NCBI RefSeq assembly: GCF_002237555.1
Contig: NZ_CP022540.1
Coordinates: 4,345,001 to 4,409,000, forward strand
DNA length: 64,000 bases
DNA from: Antarctobacter heliothermus
GTDB taxonomy: Bacteria > Pseudomonadota > Alphaproteobacteria > Rhodobacterales > Rhodobacteraceae
Direction: 5' to 3'
In this document: one piece after another, positions 16,180 through 25,661 of the stretch
Numbering within the stretch: the first letter of the stretch is position 1
Layout of the letters: the number at the start of each line of letters is the position of its first letter
Translations under genes and position numbers: made by a program
The notes under the pieces: model-generated
The model's input: only the letters and a program-made list of their open reading frames with translations
The model's database searches: none
What the model was told of the DNA's origin: nothing

Positions 16180-16301
16180 GCGTCGATTGGCCTACAAAGG
16201 GCGGACCGCATTGATTTGAGGCAGACGGGAAATGTCACCTGTTGCCACTGACGCCGTCTCCGGCACACTATGGTGTATAGGCGCAAACAGTGGGGTGGGG
16301 T

Positions 16302-18176
16302 GTGGATTCCTTTCTTTTTCAGGCTTCTGTTTTTCTGCTTGCCGCAGTGATTGCCGTCCCGCTGGCCACACGGCTGGGGCTGGGATCGGTATTGGGTTAC
16401 CTTCTCGCCGGGCTGGTCATCGGTCCCGGGCTGGGCTTGGTTGTCGATACGGCGGACATCCAACACTACGCCGAATTCGGCGTGGTCATGATGCTGTTCC
16501 TGATCGGGCTGGAACTGGAACCTCGCGCGCTCTGGGGCATGCGGCACCGTCTGATCGGGCTGGGCGGTCTGCAAGTCACGCTGACGACCTGCGCGATCCT
16601 TGCGGGCGCTATGGCGTTGGGGCTGGCCTGGCCGACGGCGCTGGCCGTGGGACTTGCACTGGCGCTGTCCTCTACCGCTATCGTATTGCAAACTCTTAAT
16701 GAAAAGAAACTGATGCAAACCAACGGCGGCCGCTCTGCCTTTTCGGTCCTGTTGACGCAAGACATTGCGGTTATCCCCATGCTGGTGATCTTTCCGCTGT
16801 TGTCGGTTGCGGCGTTTGTCAGCCCCGCACAATTCCTGAACAACGTCGACGACCACGCGGCCGAAGCCCACCACGCCAGCCTGTCGCTGGTCGAAGGATT
16901 GCCCGGTTGGGGGGCGGCACTTGTGACGCTGGGCGTGATCGCGGCGATCATCCTTGCCGGGGCTTACGGAGCAAGACCGCTGTTCCGCTACGTCCACGCC
17001 GCCCGCCTGCCAGAGATGTTCACTGCCGTGGCGCTGCTGATCGTGATCGGCATTGCCTTTCTGATGATCCTGGTAGGGTTGTCCCCGGCCTTAGGCACCT
17101 TTCTTGCCGGAGTTGTTCTGGCCAACTCGGAATTTCGACATCAGCTGGAATCGGATGTCGAACCGTTCAAGGGCCTGCTGCTGGGTCTGTTTTTCATAAC
17201 CGTGGGCGCAGGAATCGACGTTGACGCGCTATTGGCCGAACCGCTGACCATACTTGGGATAGCTCTGGCGGTGATCTTGATCAAAGGCGCGATCCTCTAT
17301 GGGCTTGGGCGCAGCTTTGGCCTGCGCAAGCGTGGTCTATGGCTGTTTACGTTGGGCCTGGCACAGGCTGGCGAATTTGGCTTTGTGTTGATCTCATTCG
17401 GTCGTCAACAAAACGTCTTTCCCGACGTTCTGGGTGATCGACTATTGCTGGTGATCGCCATGACCATGCTGATCACACCGCTTTTGTTCCTGTTTTTCGA
17501 CCACCTCAATAAAGGCTTCAGCAAGGTCACCGAGGACCCGACCGAAGACACGATTGACGAAGAAGGGCCCGTAATCATTGCCGGGATCGGGCGCTTTGGG
17601 CAGATCGTCAATCGTCTGGTCCGGTCAGCCGGCCATCGGACGGTGGTTCTGGACCACGATATCAAGACCATTCAGTTGATGCGGCGCTTCGGGGTCAAAG
17701 GCTTTTTCGGCGACCCCACCCGGCCAGAACTGATGCATGCTGCGGGAATCGAAACCGCGCGCGTTCTGGTGGCCGCATTGGACGACCCCAAGGCCACGAC
17801 CAAGCTGGTCGCCTATGCCCGACGCGTTCGCCCCGATCTGCACATTGTCGCCCGCGCCCGCGACCGAATGCATGTTTATGCGCTGTACCAGGCCGGCGCC
17901 AATGACATCGTCCGTGAAATGTTCGATTCCAGTCTGCGCGCCGGGCGCTATGTTCTGGAAAACGTGGGCATGACAGAGTTTGAGGCCGCCATCGCCGAAG
18001 AGACCTTTTACCACCATGACAGAAAGACCATTCAGGAACTGGCGGAACTGTGGGATCCTTCCGTGCCACAGGCCGAGAACGCGGCCTATGTGGCGCGATC
18101 CAAGGAGTTGGAGCGCGAGTTGGAAACCGAACTATACACCGCCCTCGCCGCGCGCGGAAAGCAGGACGCCGCCTGA
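16302..18176 (+). CDS. KefC-type monovalent cation:proton antiporter with RCK domain
   Basis: CPA2-family inner-membrane antiporter, about 624 residues. The N-terminal 380 residues carry 12 or so membrane segments with typical motifs (LGYLLAGLVIGPG, GLELEPRALW, LSSTAIVLQTL, LTQDIAVIPML). The C-terminal half has an RCK_N/TrkA-N NAD-binding domain (VIIAGIGRFGQIVNRLV ... VVLDHD ... FGDPTRPELM). This is the layout of KefB/KefC glutathione-gated K+ efflux systems and their YbaL relatives. The GTG at 16302 is chosen because a GGGG/GGTGG stretch lies upstream; a GTG four codons earlier is possible. No KefF/KefG-like partner gene is adjacent. Confidence 0.9.
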   Translation: MDSFLFQASVFLLAAVIAVPLATRLGLGSVLGYLLAGLVIGPGLGLVVDTADIQHYAEFGVVMMLFLIGLELEPRALWGMRHRLIGLGGLQVTLTTCAILAGAMALGLAWPTALAVGLALALSSTAIVLQTLNEKKLMQTNGGRSAFSVLLTQDIAVIPMLVIFPLLSVAAFVSPAQFLNNVDDHAAEAHHASLSLVEGLPGWGAALVTLGVIAAIILAGAYGARPLFRYVHAARLPEMFTAVALLIVIGIAFLMILVGLSPALGTFLAGVVLANSEFRHQLESDVEPFKGLLLGLFFITVGAGIDVDALLAEPLTILGIALAVILIKGAILYGLGRSFGLRKRGLWLFTLGLAQAGEFGFVLISFGRQQNVFPDVLGDRLLLVIAMTMLITPLLFLFFDHLNKGFSKVTEDPTEDTIDEEGPVIIAGIGRFGQIVNRLVRSAGHRTVVLDHDIKTIQLMRRFGVKGFFGDPTRPELMHAAGIETARVLVAALDDPKATTKLVAYARRVRPDLHIVARARDRMHVYALYQAGANDIVREMFDSSLRAGRYVLENVGMTEFEAAIAEETFYHHDRKTIQELAELWDPSVPQAENAAYVARSKELERELETELYTALAARGKQDAA

Positions 18177-18196
18177 CCCTTGATCGATCAGCCCAA

Positions 18197-18226
18197 GAAA
18201 AAACCGCGCCCGGTTAGGGACGCGGT
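18197..18226 (-). terminator. Intrinsic terminator after carD
   Basis: On the minus strand ACCGCG(T)CCC pairs with GGGCGCGGT around a short loop, followed by a T run. It lies 26 bases after the carD stop. Confidence 0.85.
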
Positions 18227-18251
18227 CAATACAGTTCAGACTGTCGTTAGA

Positions 18252-18758
18252 TTACGCGGCGCGCAGGCTCAAAACGTCGTCCACCTGCTTGGCGGCGGCG
18301 GTCTCATCACCGGAAACGGCGGCAACCTCACGGGTCAGACGCTCCAGCGCAGCCTCGTACAGCTGACGCTCAGAGTAGGATTGTTCGCGCTGGTCATCGG
18401 CGCGGTGCAGGTCGCGTACGACCTCGGCAATTGCGATCAGGTCGCCCGAGTTGATCTTTTGCTCATACTCCTGGGCGCGACGTGACCACATGGCCCGCTT
18501 GACCTTGGCCTTACCGCGCAGCGTTCTCATCGCCTCGTCCACCACATCGGGTGAAGACAGGGACCGCATGCCAACTTCGGTGGCCTTGTGCGTCGGAACG
18601 CGCAGGGTCATCTTGTCCTTCTCAAAGGAGATCACAAAGAGTTCGAGGTTGATCCCGGCGATCTCTTGCTTTTCAATCGACACGATCTGGCCGACGCCAT
18701 GCGCCGGATAAACCACATATTCATTGGGACGGAAGTCAGCTTTTTTGGTCTTGGTCAT
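18252..18758 (-). CDS. carD: CarD family transcriptional regulator
   Basis: A 168-residue RNA-polymerase-binding regulator that stabilises open promoter complexes. The N-terminal Tudor-like RNAP-interacting domain begins FRPNEYVVYPAHGVGQIVSIEKQEI. The C-terminal helical DNA-binding domain includes VKRAMWSRRAQEYEQKINSGD with the conserved Trp. The ATG at 18758 is preceded by GAGG with a 9-base spacer; the 25 residues upstream in frame are excluded. In many alphaproteobacteria carD lies next to fdxA, as here (fdxA ends about 270 bases upstream). Confidence 0.93.
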   Translation of the reverse strand: MTKTKKADFRPNEYVVYPAHGVGQIVSIEKQEIAGINLELFVISFEKDKMTLRVPTHKATEVGMRSLSSPDVVDEAMRTLRGKAKVKRAMWSRRAQEYEQKINSGDLIAIAEVVRDLHRADDQREQSYSERQLYEAALERLTREVAAVSGDETAAAKQVDDVLSLRAA

Positions 18759-19030
18759 GTAAGTCAGTCCTCGCAACTCATCAGTTGACAGGCGACAAGA
18801 AAGACGACCGGGGATCGCAAGATTCCCGTTCATCTCATGTCATACAGTCTGGTTATGCCCCGAAAGGCCGTCGGGCTTTGCGCCCGGCATGTGCAGCATC
18901 ATGTGAAACATATGTATAGCACAGAATGCGAGCGCATCCTAGCACAGTCACATATTCGCAATTACGCCTGAAAAATCAGGCGCTTGCCCAGAGAACTGCG
19001 GATTTCTCCACAGCATCCTCGCGAATCAAC

Positions 19031-19369
19031 TCAGCCCCCTTCGCCCGGAGCCTCGGTAAAGTACTTGTCCAGCTTGCCAGTCTCACCGTCGCGTTCCTCG
19101 GCTTCTGGCAGAGGGTCTTTCTTAGTGATGATCACAGGCCACATTTCAGCATACTTGCGGTTGAATTCAACCCATTTTTCCATGTCCGGCTCTGTGTCCG
19201 GGCGGATCGCATCCGCCGGGCATTCCGGTTCGCAAACGCCGCAATCGATGCATTCGTCGGGATGGATCACCAACGCGTTCTCACCCTCATAGAAACAATC
19301 CACCGGACAGACCTCGACGCAATCCGTGTATTTGCAGGCGATGCAGTTGTCGGTGACGACGTAGGTCAT
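19031..19369 (-). CDS. fdxA: 7Fe-8S ferredoxin FdxA
   Basis: A small cytosolic electron carrier of 112 residues. The N-terminal Cys pattern (C9, C12, C17, C21 and C25) and the second motif [12 protein letters not shown] are those of 7Fe ferredoxins binding one 3Fe-4S and one 4Fe-4S cluster. The C-terminal extension ([16 protein letters not shown]) is the usual FdxA tail. GGAACGAGAG lies upstream of the ATG. It follows the S4-domain gene on the same strand and precedes carD. Confidence 0.95.
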   Translation of the reverse strand: MTYVVTDNCIACKYTDCVEVCPVDCFYEGENALVIHPDECIDCGVCEPECPADAIRPDTEPDMEKWVEFNRKYAEMWPVIITKKDPLPEAEERDGETGKLDKYFTEAPGEGG

Positions 19370-19424
19370 GAGGCTCTCGTTCCTGGGGGCGCACTTTGGG
19401 GACTAGCTAATCCAGCATCCGCCA

Positions 19425-19805
19425 TCATTCAAGCGCGGAAGACCGCGACTTGTCGTACTGGCGGCGGTCCTTCTTGGTCGGGCGACCGCCACCGTCATAG
19501 CGCGGGGCCTCTGGCTGGCGTTCTCGTGGCACCGGGGGCGACAGATCTTCATACAGCGCCTGCGCCTCGGGGGCCGGGCCGCGCCGGTCCCCCAATGCGA
19601 TGACGCGGATCACCCGCACATCGCGCCCCTGTGGAAAGGTCAACACATCGCCGGGGGCCACCATGTAGGCTGGTTTGGCCACCGGGTTGCTGTTCACCCG
19701 GCAATGCCCGCCCTGAACCGCCTTGGCCGATAGCGAGCGCGTTTTGAAAAAACGCGCTTGCCAGAGCCATTTGTCGATGCGGATCTTGAGAGCGGGGTCA
19801 GCCAA
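19425..19805 (-). CDS. S4-domain RNA-binding protein (HslR/Hsp15-like)
   Basis: A 126-residue protein with an N-terminal S4 RNA-binding fold (IRIDKWLWQARFFKTRSLSAK ... VNSNPVAKPAYMVAPGDVL), as in Hsp15/HslR, which binds stalled 50S subunits in other bacteria. The C-terminus is basic and disordered (GRPTKKDRRQYDKSR). Translation appears to start at TTG (19805-19803), which directly follows the TGA of the helicase gene, so it is probably coupled. Its position behind an RNA helicase suggests a shared role in RNA or ribosome maintenance; that is inference. Confidence 0.87.
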   Translation of the reverse strand: MADPALKIRIDKWLWQARFFKTRSLSAKAVQGGHCRVNSNPVAKPAYMVAPGDVLTFPQGRDVRVIRVIALGDRRGPAPEAQALYEDLSPPVPRERQPEAPRYDGGGRPTKKDRRQYDKSRSSALE

Positions 19806-22800
19806 TCAAGTCTTGTCCTTGAGCCCCATAAGCGCGGCTGCAAAGGGGTTATCCGGATCGATCGGCTTTTCCCTGCGTGGTGGACGCGCCTCAAAGGTTT
19901 TGCCACCCTCGTGCTTGGGCGGTCTGCCCTTGCCCTTGGGTTTGCCGCCCTTGCCGCGTGGCCGGTCGCCGCCTTCGCCGCCCTTGTTGCCACGCTGGGG
20001 ACGTCCGCCGCGATCGCCTTTGGGGGCATCGGCACCGGATGCGTCAGCATTGCCACCACGCGCTTGGCGACGGGGCTTGTTCCCGCCCGCACCACGGCGC
20101 TGGTTGTTGCCGCGATTGCCACCCCATGTGAAGGCGTAGAACACCTCCAGCTCTGGTCCGGCCAGCGCCTCGTCCGGGGCGGTCCCGGGCAGGATTTCCT
20201 CTTCGGGCGTGTCGGGAACAGGGGTTTCAGCGACAGGCTCCGCCGGTTCGGCAGACACTGGCGCCTCACCTTGATCTTCCAACTGGGCCACTGGTTCTGC
20301 CACATCCGCAGGCGCGGGCGTTTCTGCCGCATCAGGTGTCACACCTGCCGGTTCCTCCGCGGCGGCATCCATCACGGGCTTGTCGTCTGCCGGGGCACCT
20401 GCCTCTGTCGCCACAACCGCATCGACCGGCTTCACCTTGGCGCGTTCGCCCTTTTCAGCACGATAGCCAAGGCCCTGCATCAGGTCGGCAAACTGCTCCA
20501 GCGTCATGCCGGTGATCGACAGCATGTCCGGCTTGGCCTCAAACCCGCTACGGCTGTCCTCGGCGCGCAGCATATCGGCCAGACGTTCCAGCATGTCGAT
20601 GCGAATCGACCGAGCACCCGCCTTGCGATACCCAGCCAACGAGTAGTGCTGCGCCGGAACCTCATCAATGTTTGGCACGGTCACAAGCCCCGGCGGCGGT
20701 GCCTCGGGGAACTCATCCAGCCCGTTTGCCAGCGACCACAGCACCAGCCGCAGCCTTGTGGGCGCGGGCTTGAGCAGCAGAGGCATAAAGATCGTGTACT
20801 GACCAAACCGCACACCGTGTTTGCGCAGCGCACCGCGCGAATCCTGATCCAGTGCCTTGACGTCATCGGCGATCTGGGCGCGCGGAATGACGCCCATGGC
20901 CTCGACCAATTGAAACGCAAATCCGCGCGACAGTCCGGTCAGCGTCTCATCGTCGCGCATCTTCAGCAGAGGCTCAAACAGCGCGGCGATCTTGCGGTCC
21001 ATGAAATGCTGCAAGCGGCGCTCGACCTTGCTGGCCACGTCCGGCCCGGCCTCTTCGTCCACAAAGGCAACAACGCGCGGTTTCAGCGCGTCGTCACCCT
21101 TGGCGAGTTTGCCGACCGCCTGGCTGCCCCACATCAGGCCGCCCTGCTCGGTAAAATCGATCTCGGTATCCGGCGCATTGTAGAATCGGTCCGCCCGCAG
21201 ATGGAAATGCGGCGTCAACGCCTGCAGGCTTGCCTGCCGCAGCGTCTTGGCCTCTTGTCCGGTTGCCTCTTTGTCCTGGCGGAACCGGAACCCTTCGAGC
21301 CGACCGACGAGATGACCCTCGACAGTGACTTCACCTTGATCGTTTACTTCGGCCAAGAGGGCCTCCTTTTGTTTCAACCGCCGCAACAGCACAGAGGTGC
21401 GGCGGTCTACAAATCTTTGCGTCAGACGGTCGTGCAGCGCATCCGACAGGGCGTCTTCTACAGCGCGAGTCCGCCCGCGCCAATGGTCTTCGTCCGCGAT
21501 CCAGCCTTTGCGCTGCGCGACATATGTCCATGTGCGGATATACGCCAGCCGTTTCGACAATGTGTCAATGTCGCCATCGGTCCGGTCGATGCGGTTGACC
21601 TGTCGGGCCATGAAATCATCGGGAACGCCGCCTCTTTGGTGCAGGTGTCCAAAGATAACGCTCAACAAGGCCGCATGTTCCGCCGGAGAGATTCCCCGAA
21701 AATCAGGGATTCGGCACACATCCCACAGCAGCTTGACCGACACCGCATCAGAGGCCCGCGCCCGCACCTCGGCCTCGCTGGCCAGCGCGCGCAGGGCGCG
21801 CAGATCATCAGATTCGCGCGTCCTCAACAGGGTGTCGTTGTCCGGGCTGACCTCCAGACTGGCCTCCAGCGCGTCGATGGACCCAAAGCGCAGTACCGAA
21901 GACCGCCATTGCAGCTTTTTCAGCGGGGCAAAGCTGTGGTTGCAGATCGCCTCGGCCCACTCATCCGGCAACGGCCCCGCATCGCCGGTCACGCCAAAGG
22001 TGCCGTCCGACATGCCGCGCCCAGCGCGCCCGGCGATCTGCGCCAGTTCATTGGGCTGCAAGGCGCGCATCCGCCGACCGTCGAATTTGGCCAGCGAGGA
22101 AAACGCCACATGGTCGATGTCCAGATTCAGGCCCATGCCAATGGCATCTGTCGCCACCAGATAATCGACCTCGCGGTTCTGATATAGTTCCACTTGCGCA
22201 TTGCGGGTCCGGGGTGACAGCGCGCCCATGACGACCGCAGCGCCGCCCTTTTGTCGCTTCAGCAGTTCGGCAATGGCATAGACGTTGTCGACCGAAAAAC
22301 CGACAATCGCGGTGCGCGCAGGCAGTCGGCTGATCTTTTTCGACCCTGTATAGACCAGTTGGCTCATCCGTTCGCGTCGGACGTATTCCACCCCCGGCAC
22401 CAGCGCCGAAATCGGCCCGCGCATGGTATCAGCCCCCAGAAACAGCGTCTCGTGGGTGCCGCGCATCCGCAGCAGACGGTCGGTAAAGACATGGCCGCGT
22501 TCAGGATCAGCACATAGCTGGATCTCGTCGATAGCGACAAAATCCGGGCCCATCCCCTCGGGCATCGCCTCGACGGTGCAGACCCAGTATTGGGCGCGCG
22601 GCGGCACGATGCGTTCCTCGCCCGTCACCAGCGCCACAACGGACGGGCCGCGAATAGCCACGATCTTGTCGAATACCTCGCGCGCCAGCAGGCGCAATGG
22701 CAGACCGATCACACCGCTGCGATAGCCAAGCATCCGCTCAATGGCATAGTGGGTCTTGCCTGTATTGGTCGGGCCAAGAACGGCCGCGATCCGAGAGTTC

Positions 22801-22808
22801 TGGGCCAT
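19806..22808 (-). CDS. Suv3-like DEAD/DEAH-box RNA helicase with basic C-terminal tail
   Basis: An ATP-dependent helicase of 1000 residues, related to mitochondrial Suv3 and bacterial MgpS-like proteins. Visible motifs: Walker A GPTNTGKTHYAIERM near the N-terminus, DEIQ (motif II), and the C-terminal RecA-like domain with VATDAIGMGLNLDI and QIAGRAGRG. Residues about 760-870 are Ala/Glu/Pro-rich and acidic. The last 110 residues are strongly basic, Gly/Lys/Arg-rich with RGG-like repeats (QRRGAGGNKPRRQARGGN), a probable RNA-binding tail. The start follows AGGCGGCCCC. Its stop abuts the start of the S4-domain gene. The family assignment is firm; targets are unknown. Confidence 0.92.
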   Translation of the reverse strand: MAQNSRIAAVLGPTNTGKTHYAIERMLGYRSGVIGLPLRLLAREVFDKIVAIRGPSVVALVTGEERIVPPRAQYWVCTVEAMPEGMGPDFVAIDEIQLCADPERGHVFTDRLLRMRGTHETLFLGADTMRGPISALVPGVEYVRRERMSQLVYTGSKKISRLPARTAIVGFSVDNVYAIAELLKRQKGGAAVVMGALSPRTRNAQVELYQNREVDYLVATDAIGMGLNLDIDHVAFSSLAKFDGRRMRALQPNELAQIAGRAGRGMSDGTFGVTGDAGPLPDEWAEAICNHSFAPLKKLQWRSSVLRFGSIDALEASLEVSPDNDTLLRTRESDDLRALRALASEAEVRARASDAVSVKLLWDVCRIPDFRGISPAEHAALLSVIFGHLHQRGGVPDDFMARQVNRIDRTDGDIDTLSKRLAYIRTWTYVAQRKGWIADEDHWRGRTRAVEDALSDALHDRLTQRFVDRRTSVLLRRLKQKEALLAEVNDQGEVTVEGHLVGRLEGFRFRQDKEATGQEAKTLRQASLQALTPHFHLRADRFYNAPDTEIDFTEQGGLMWGSQAVGKLAKGDDALKPRVVAFVDEEAGPDVASKVERRLQHFMDRKIAALFEPLLKMRDDETLTGLSRGFAFQLVEAMGVIPRAQIADDVKALDQDSRGALRKHGVRFGQYTIFMPLLLKPAPTRLRLVLWSLANGLDEFPEAPPPGLVTVPNIDEVPAQHYSLAGYRKAGARSIRIDMLERLADMLRAEDSRSGFEAKPDMLSITGMTLEQFADLMQGLGYRAEKGERAKVKPVDAVVATEAGAPADDKPVMDAAAEEPAGVTPDAAETPAPADVAEPVAQLEDQGEAPVSAEPAEPVAETPVPDTPEEEILPGTAPDEALAGPELEVFYAFTWGGNRGNNQRRGAGGNKPRRQARGGNADASGADAPKGDRGGRPQRGNKGGEGGDRPRGKGGKPKGKGRPPKHEGGKTFEARPPRREKPIDPDNPFAAALMGLKDKT

Positions 22809-22865
22809 GGGGCCGCCTATGTTTCGGGCACCCGCCCCAAGCCAGAGCAGCGTCCGTTCGCCTCG

Positions 22866-23417
22866 TCAGAGTGTGATGCCGATGGCCTCACGTTCAAGCC
22901 GCTCCATCGCCTGTGAAACGTTGGGGTCGTGCGGCCTGAGTTCAAGTACCTTTTCAAAGGCGCGATAGGCAAGGATCGGTTTGCCGACCTGCTCATTGAT
23001 CGCCCCCACCCCGCGCAGCGCGGCAAAATGGTCCGGGTTCAGAGCCAGAACATGTTCCAGAGCATCCATCGCCGGGCCGAACCGTTCCGCCTCGAAGTAC
23101 GCCAGCGCCAAACCGTGCCAGCCTTCGGCGAATTCCGGCGCATGGTCGGTCAGAGCGTAAAAATGTTCGATCGCAGCGGCAGAATCCTTGACCTCCAGCG
23201 CGTCTCGCCCGCGCTTCAACAACAAGTCCATGCTGGCAGATCCGGACTTTGACCACTCAGAAATGATCTGATTCTCAAGACGCTGCGCGGCCACCTCGGT
23301 TTCGGCCTGCGACAGCTCTTGCAGCAGCTCCTCTGCCCTGTCCTGAGCCCGCCCAAGGGAAGGTAGGGAAATCATGACTAGGGCACAAAATGCCGCGAGG
23401 ATACGTTTGTATTCCAT
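22866..23417 (-). CDS. Secreted TPR-repeat protein
   Basis: A 183-residue protein with a signal peptide (KRILAAFCALVMISLPSLGRA, cut near AQD), so periplasmic. From about residue 75 there are three TPR units (ALEVKDSAAAIEHFYALTDH, GLALAYFEAERFGPAMDALE, GAINEQVGKPILAYRAFEKV). TPR proteins are scaffolds; no specific partner is evident. The ATG at 23417 follows GAGGACGG. It is divergent from the SCP2-like gene and lies upstream of the helicase on the same strand. Confidence 0.85.
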   Translation of the reverse strand: MEYKRILAAFCALVMISLPSLGRAQDRAEELLQELSQAETEVAAQRLENQIISEWSKSGSASMDLLLKRGRDALEVKDSAAAIEHFYALTDHAPEFAEGWHGLALAYFEAERFGPAMDALEHVLALNPDHFAALRGVGAINEQVGKPILAYRAFEKVLELRPHDPNVSQAMERLEREAIGITL

Positions 23418-23505
23418 ATTAGCCGTCCTCATAACTTGGGATGAGTGTAGCGCCAATGCGCCGATTGGCCAGCGCACGTTTTTGAGAGAAAGCCGAGGAA
23501 TAAAA

Positions 23506-23796
23506 ATGAGTGACACTGTTAACGCGGCCGTAACCGCCCTGAATGAAAAAATGGACGGAAACGGGTTTGAAGGCACCGCGAAAATGACCATCGAAGACGA
23601 AGGCAGCCTGATCATCGACGAAAACGGCGCTCATGCCGGCGAGGAAGACGCGGATGTCACCCTGACCGCCAGCGCCGAAACCTTTGAGGCGATCGTCAGC
23701 GGCGATCTTGATCCGACATCGGCCTTCATGTCCGGCAAGCTAGCCATTGAGGGCGATATGTCCGCCGCCATGCGTCTGGCACAGGTTCTGGCCTGA
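23506..23796 (+). CDS. SCP2 sterol-binding domain protein
   Basis: A 96-residue single-domain protein of the SCP-2/sterol carrier family, with the pattern GTAKMTIEDEGSLIIDENG ... ADVTLTASAETFEAIVSGDLDPTSAFMSGKLAIEGDM, a typical lipid-binding fold. The ATG at 23506 has GAGGAA upstream; the frame runs further 5' but overlaps the divergent TPR gene. The stop overlaps the start of the hydrolase gene in TGATG, so the two are translated together. A lipid carrier next to a lysophospholipase-like enzyme suggests a joint role with lipids, by inference. Confidence 0.9.
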   Translation: MSDTVNAAVTALNEKMDGNGFEGTAKMTIEDEGSLIIDENGAHAGEEDADVTLTASAETFEAIVSGDLDPTSAFMSGKLAIEGDMSAAMRLAQVLA

Positions 23797-24758
23797 TGAA
23801 CGTCTCCCCCGCCCCTTTTCATGCCGATCTCGCTGAGGGTCCGGCTGACTCCCGTGCCTGGTGGATGACCACCTCGGACGGGTTGCGCGTGCGCATCGCG
23901 CATTACGCAAGCCAAGGGGCGCGGGGCACGGTTCTGCTCTTTCCCGGCCGCACTGAATATGTCGAAAAATATGGCCGTGTGGCGCGCGTCCTGTCGGACG
24001 CGGGCTATCACACGCTGGCCATTGACTGGCGCGGCCAGGGGTTGGCCGACCGGATGCTGGGTGAACGCCGCACGGGCCATGTCGGCGTGTTTGAGGATTA
24101 TCAGCACGATGTCGCGGCGATGACGCGGCTGGCAGATGATCTGGGCCTGCCCGGCCAACGCCACCTGATTGCCCATTCCATGGGCGGCTGTATCGGGTTG
24201 CGCGCCGTCTATGACGGGCTTGACGTGGCCTCTTGTGTCTTTACAGGGCCGATGTGGGGCATCCGCATCGCCGACCCGGTGCGCCCCGCCGCATGGGCCA
24301 TCTCACGCATGTCGAAAACCGTGGGGCTGGGACATCTCTTTGCCCCCGGAACCGGTGTCGACAGCTATGTCGCCTCTAACGCCTTTGCGGAAAACCTGCT
24401 GACCACCGACGCCGAAAGCTGGGACTATATGCGCCGTCAGGTGCTGGCGATCCCGGAGCTGCAACTGGGCGGGCCATCGCTGCACTGGCTGCATGAGGCT
24501 CTTGCAGAAACGCGTCGCCTTGCCCGCCTGCCCTCCCCCCAGCAGCCCAGCATCTGCTATTGCGGCACCAATGAACGGATCGTCGACATCGACCGAATCC
24601 GCGCCCGCATGGCCCGCTGGCCGAACGGACGGCTGGACATGGTCGACCAAGGTGAACATGAAATCCTGATGGAGGCACCGCTGATCCGGGAACGCGTCCT
24701 GGCAGAGATTGTCTCCCATTTCGACAGCGCGGGCGCGCAGACCGCGCTGCGGGCCTGA
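23796..24758 (+). CDS. pldB: Lysophospholipase-like alpha/beta hydrolase (PldB family)
   Basis: A 320-residue alpha/beta hydrolase of the Hydrolase_4 (monoacylglycerol lipase/lysophospholipase L2) type. Features: oxyanion segment LLFPGRTEYVEKYGR, DWRGQGLADR, nucleophile elbow IAHSMGGCIG (Ser128), and candidate His in QGEHEILME near the C-terminus. No signal peptide. Coupled to the SCP2-like gene by a 1-base overlap. Activity on monoglycerides or lysophospholipids is likely from the family, not proven. Confidence 0.87.
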   Translation: MNVSPAPFHADLAEGPADSRAWWMTTSDGLRVRIAHYASQGARGTVLLFPGRTEYVEKYGRVARVLSDAGYHTLAIDWRGQGLADRMLGERRTGHVGVFEDYQHDVAAMTRLADDLGLPGQRHLIAHSMGGCIGLRAVYDGLDVASCVFTGPMWGIRIADPVRPAAWAISRMSKTVGLGHLFAPGTGVDSYVASNAFAENLLTTDAESWDYMRRQVLAIPELQLGGPSLHWLHEALAETRRLARLPSPQQPSICYCGTNERIVDIDRIRARMARWPNGRLDMVDQGEHEILMEAPLIRERVLAEIVSHFDSAGAQTALRA

Positions 24759-24792
24759 TCCCGCCGACACACCCACGCGCCGCACCGTTCAC

Positions 24793-25563
24793 TCAATCGC
24801 TGATGCCGTGAACCGCCCGGGCCGCCTCTGCCGCGCCCTGCCGCATCCATGTCTGTTCAGAGGCGATGCAGAAGATGTTGACGCCATATTGCGCGGCCCA
24901 GTCCTGCGCCGCAGCTCCTGTGCCGACAAAGCTGGCATAGCCCTTGCCAACCGCGCGGCACGCGGCCCCCACGCGGGCCAGCGCCGCCTTGACCTCATCA
25001 TTGTCTATATCGGTATGCCCGTAGCCCACCGACAGGTCCGCCGGGCCCAGAAACAACCCGTCCACGCCCTCGACCGCCGCGATCTCTTCGCAGGCCTCGA
25101 CCGCCGCAGGTTCCTCGATCTGGGCCAGCACCACGGTTTCGTCCCGGCTTTGGGCCAGCACCTCGGGCATAGAGCGGATGCTGTATCCGGCCCAGCGGCT
25201 TGACCCGGCATAGCCGCGCCCGCCCAGACCAAAATGGGCTGACCGCGCCACGGCCTCCGCCTGAGCCACGGATTCGACATGGGGGACAATCACCCCCACC
25301 GCGCCATAATCCAGCGCCTGCAAGATCTCACGCGGACTGGCATCGCCCACCCGTACCATCATCGGAAAATCCAACGCCCGCGCCACGGCAATACAGGCAT
25401 CCATCCCCACCCGGTCGAACGGCGCGTGTTCCGCATCCAGACAGACAAAATCCAACCCCGACTGCGCCAGCACCTCGATCACCGGGATCGAAGGTGCCTT
25501 GACAAAGGTGCCCGCCAACGGTGCGCCGCTCAGTACCTGTTTCTTGAAATCCGCGTAACCCAT
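24793..25563 (-). CDS. HpcH/HpaI family class II aldolase
   Basis: A 256-residue metal-dependent pyruvate aldolase of the HpaI/2-keto-3-deoxy-rhamnonate aldolase family. Markers: FVCLDAEHAPFD, the Arg of MMVRVGD, GVIVPHVESVAQAEA, metal-binding Glu in AQIEEPAAVE, and the Asp in LFLGPADLSVGYGH. It reversibly cleaves 2-keto-3-deoxy acids to pyruvate and an aldehyde. The exact substrate (4-hydroxy-2-oxoheptanedioate or a sugar acid) is open. The ATG at 25563 follows AGGAGG. There is no catabolic cluster around it to fix the substrate. Confidence 0.88.
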   Translation of the reverse strand: MGYADFKKQVLSGAPLAGTFVKAPSIPVIEVLAQSGLDFVCLDAEHAPFDRVGMDACIAVARALDFPMMVRVGDASPREILQALDYGAVGVIVPHVESVAQAEAVARSAHFGLGGRGYAGSSRWAGYSIRSMPEVLAQSRDETVVLAQIEEPAAVEACEEIAAVEGVDGLFLGPADLSVGYGHTDIDNDEVKAALARVGAACRAVGKGYASFVGTGAAAQDWAAQYGVNIFCIASEQTWMRQGAAEAARAVHGISD

Positions 25564-25661
25564 GGGCCCTCCTGCTGTTCCCGCCACCCTTGCGCACCCC
25601 ATTGGAGGGGCACAAGAGCACCCTCGCTGGTCCGCGCTAAAAAAGCCCCTATCCTTGCACC

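Noticed and set aside
19758..22187. 809-codon plus-strand frame opposite the helicase
   Set aside because: Antisense to a gene with complete helicase motifs; composition is rich in His, Arg and Gln, as expected for a shadow frame.
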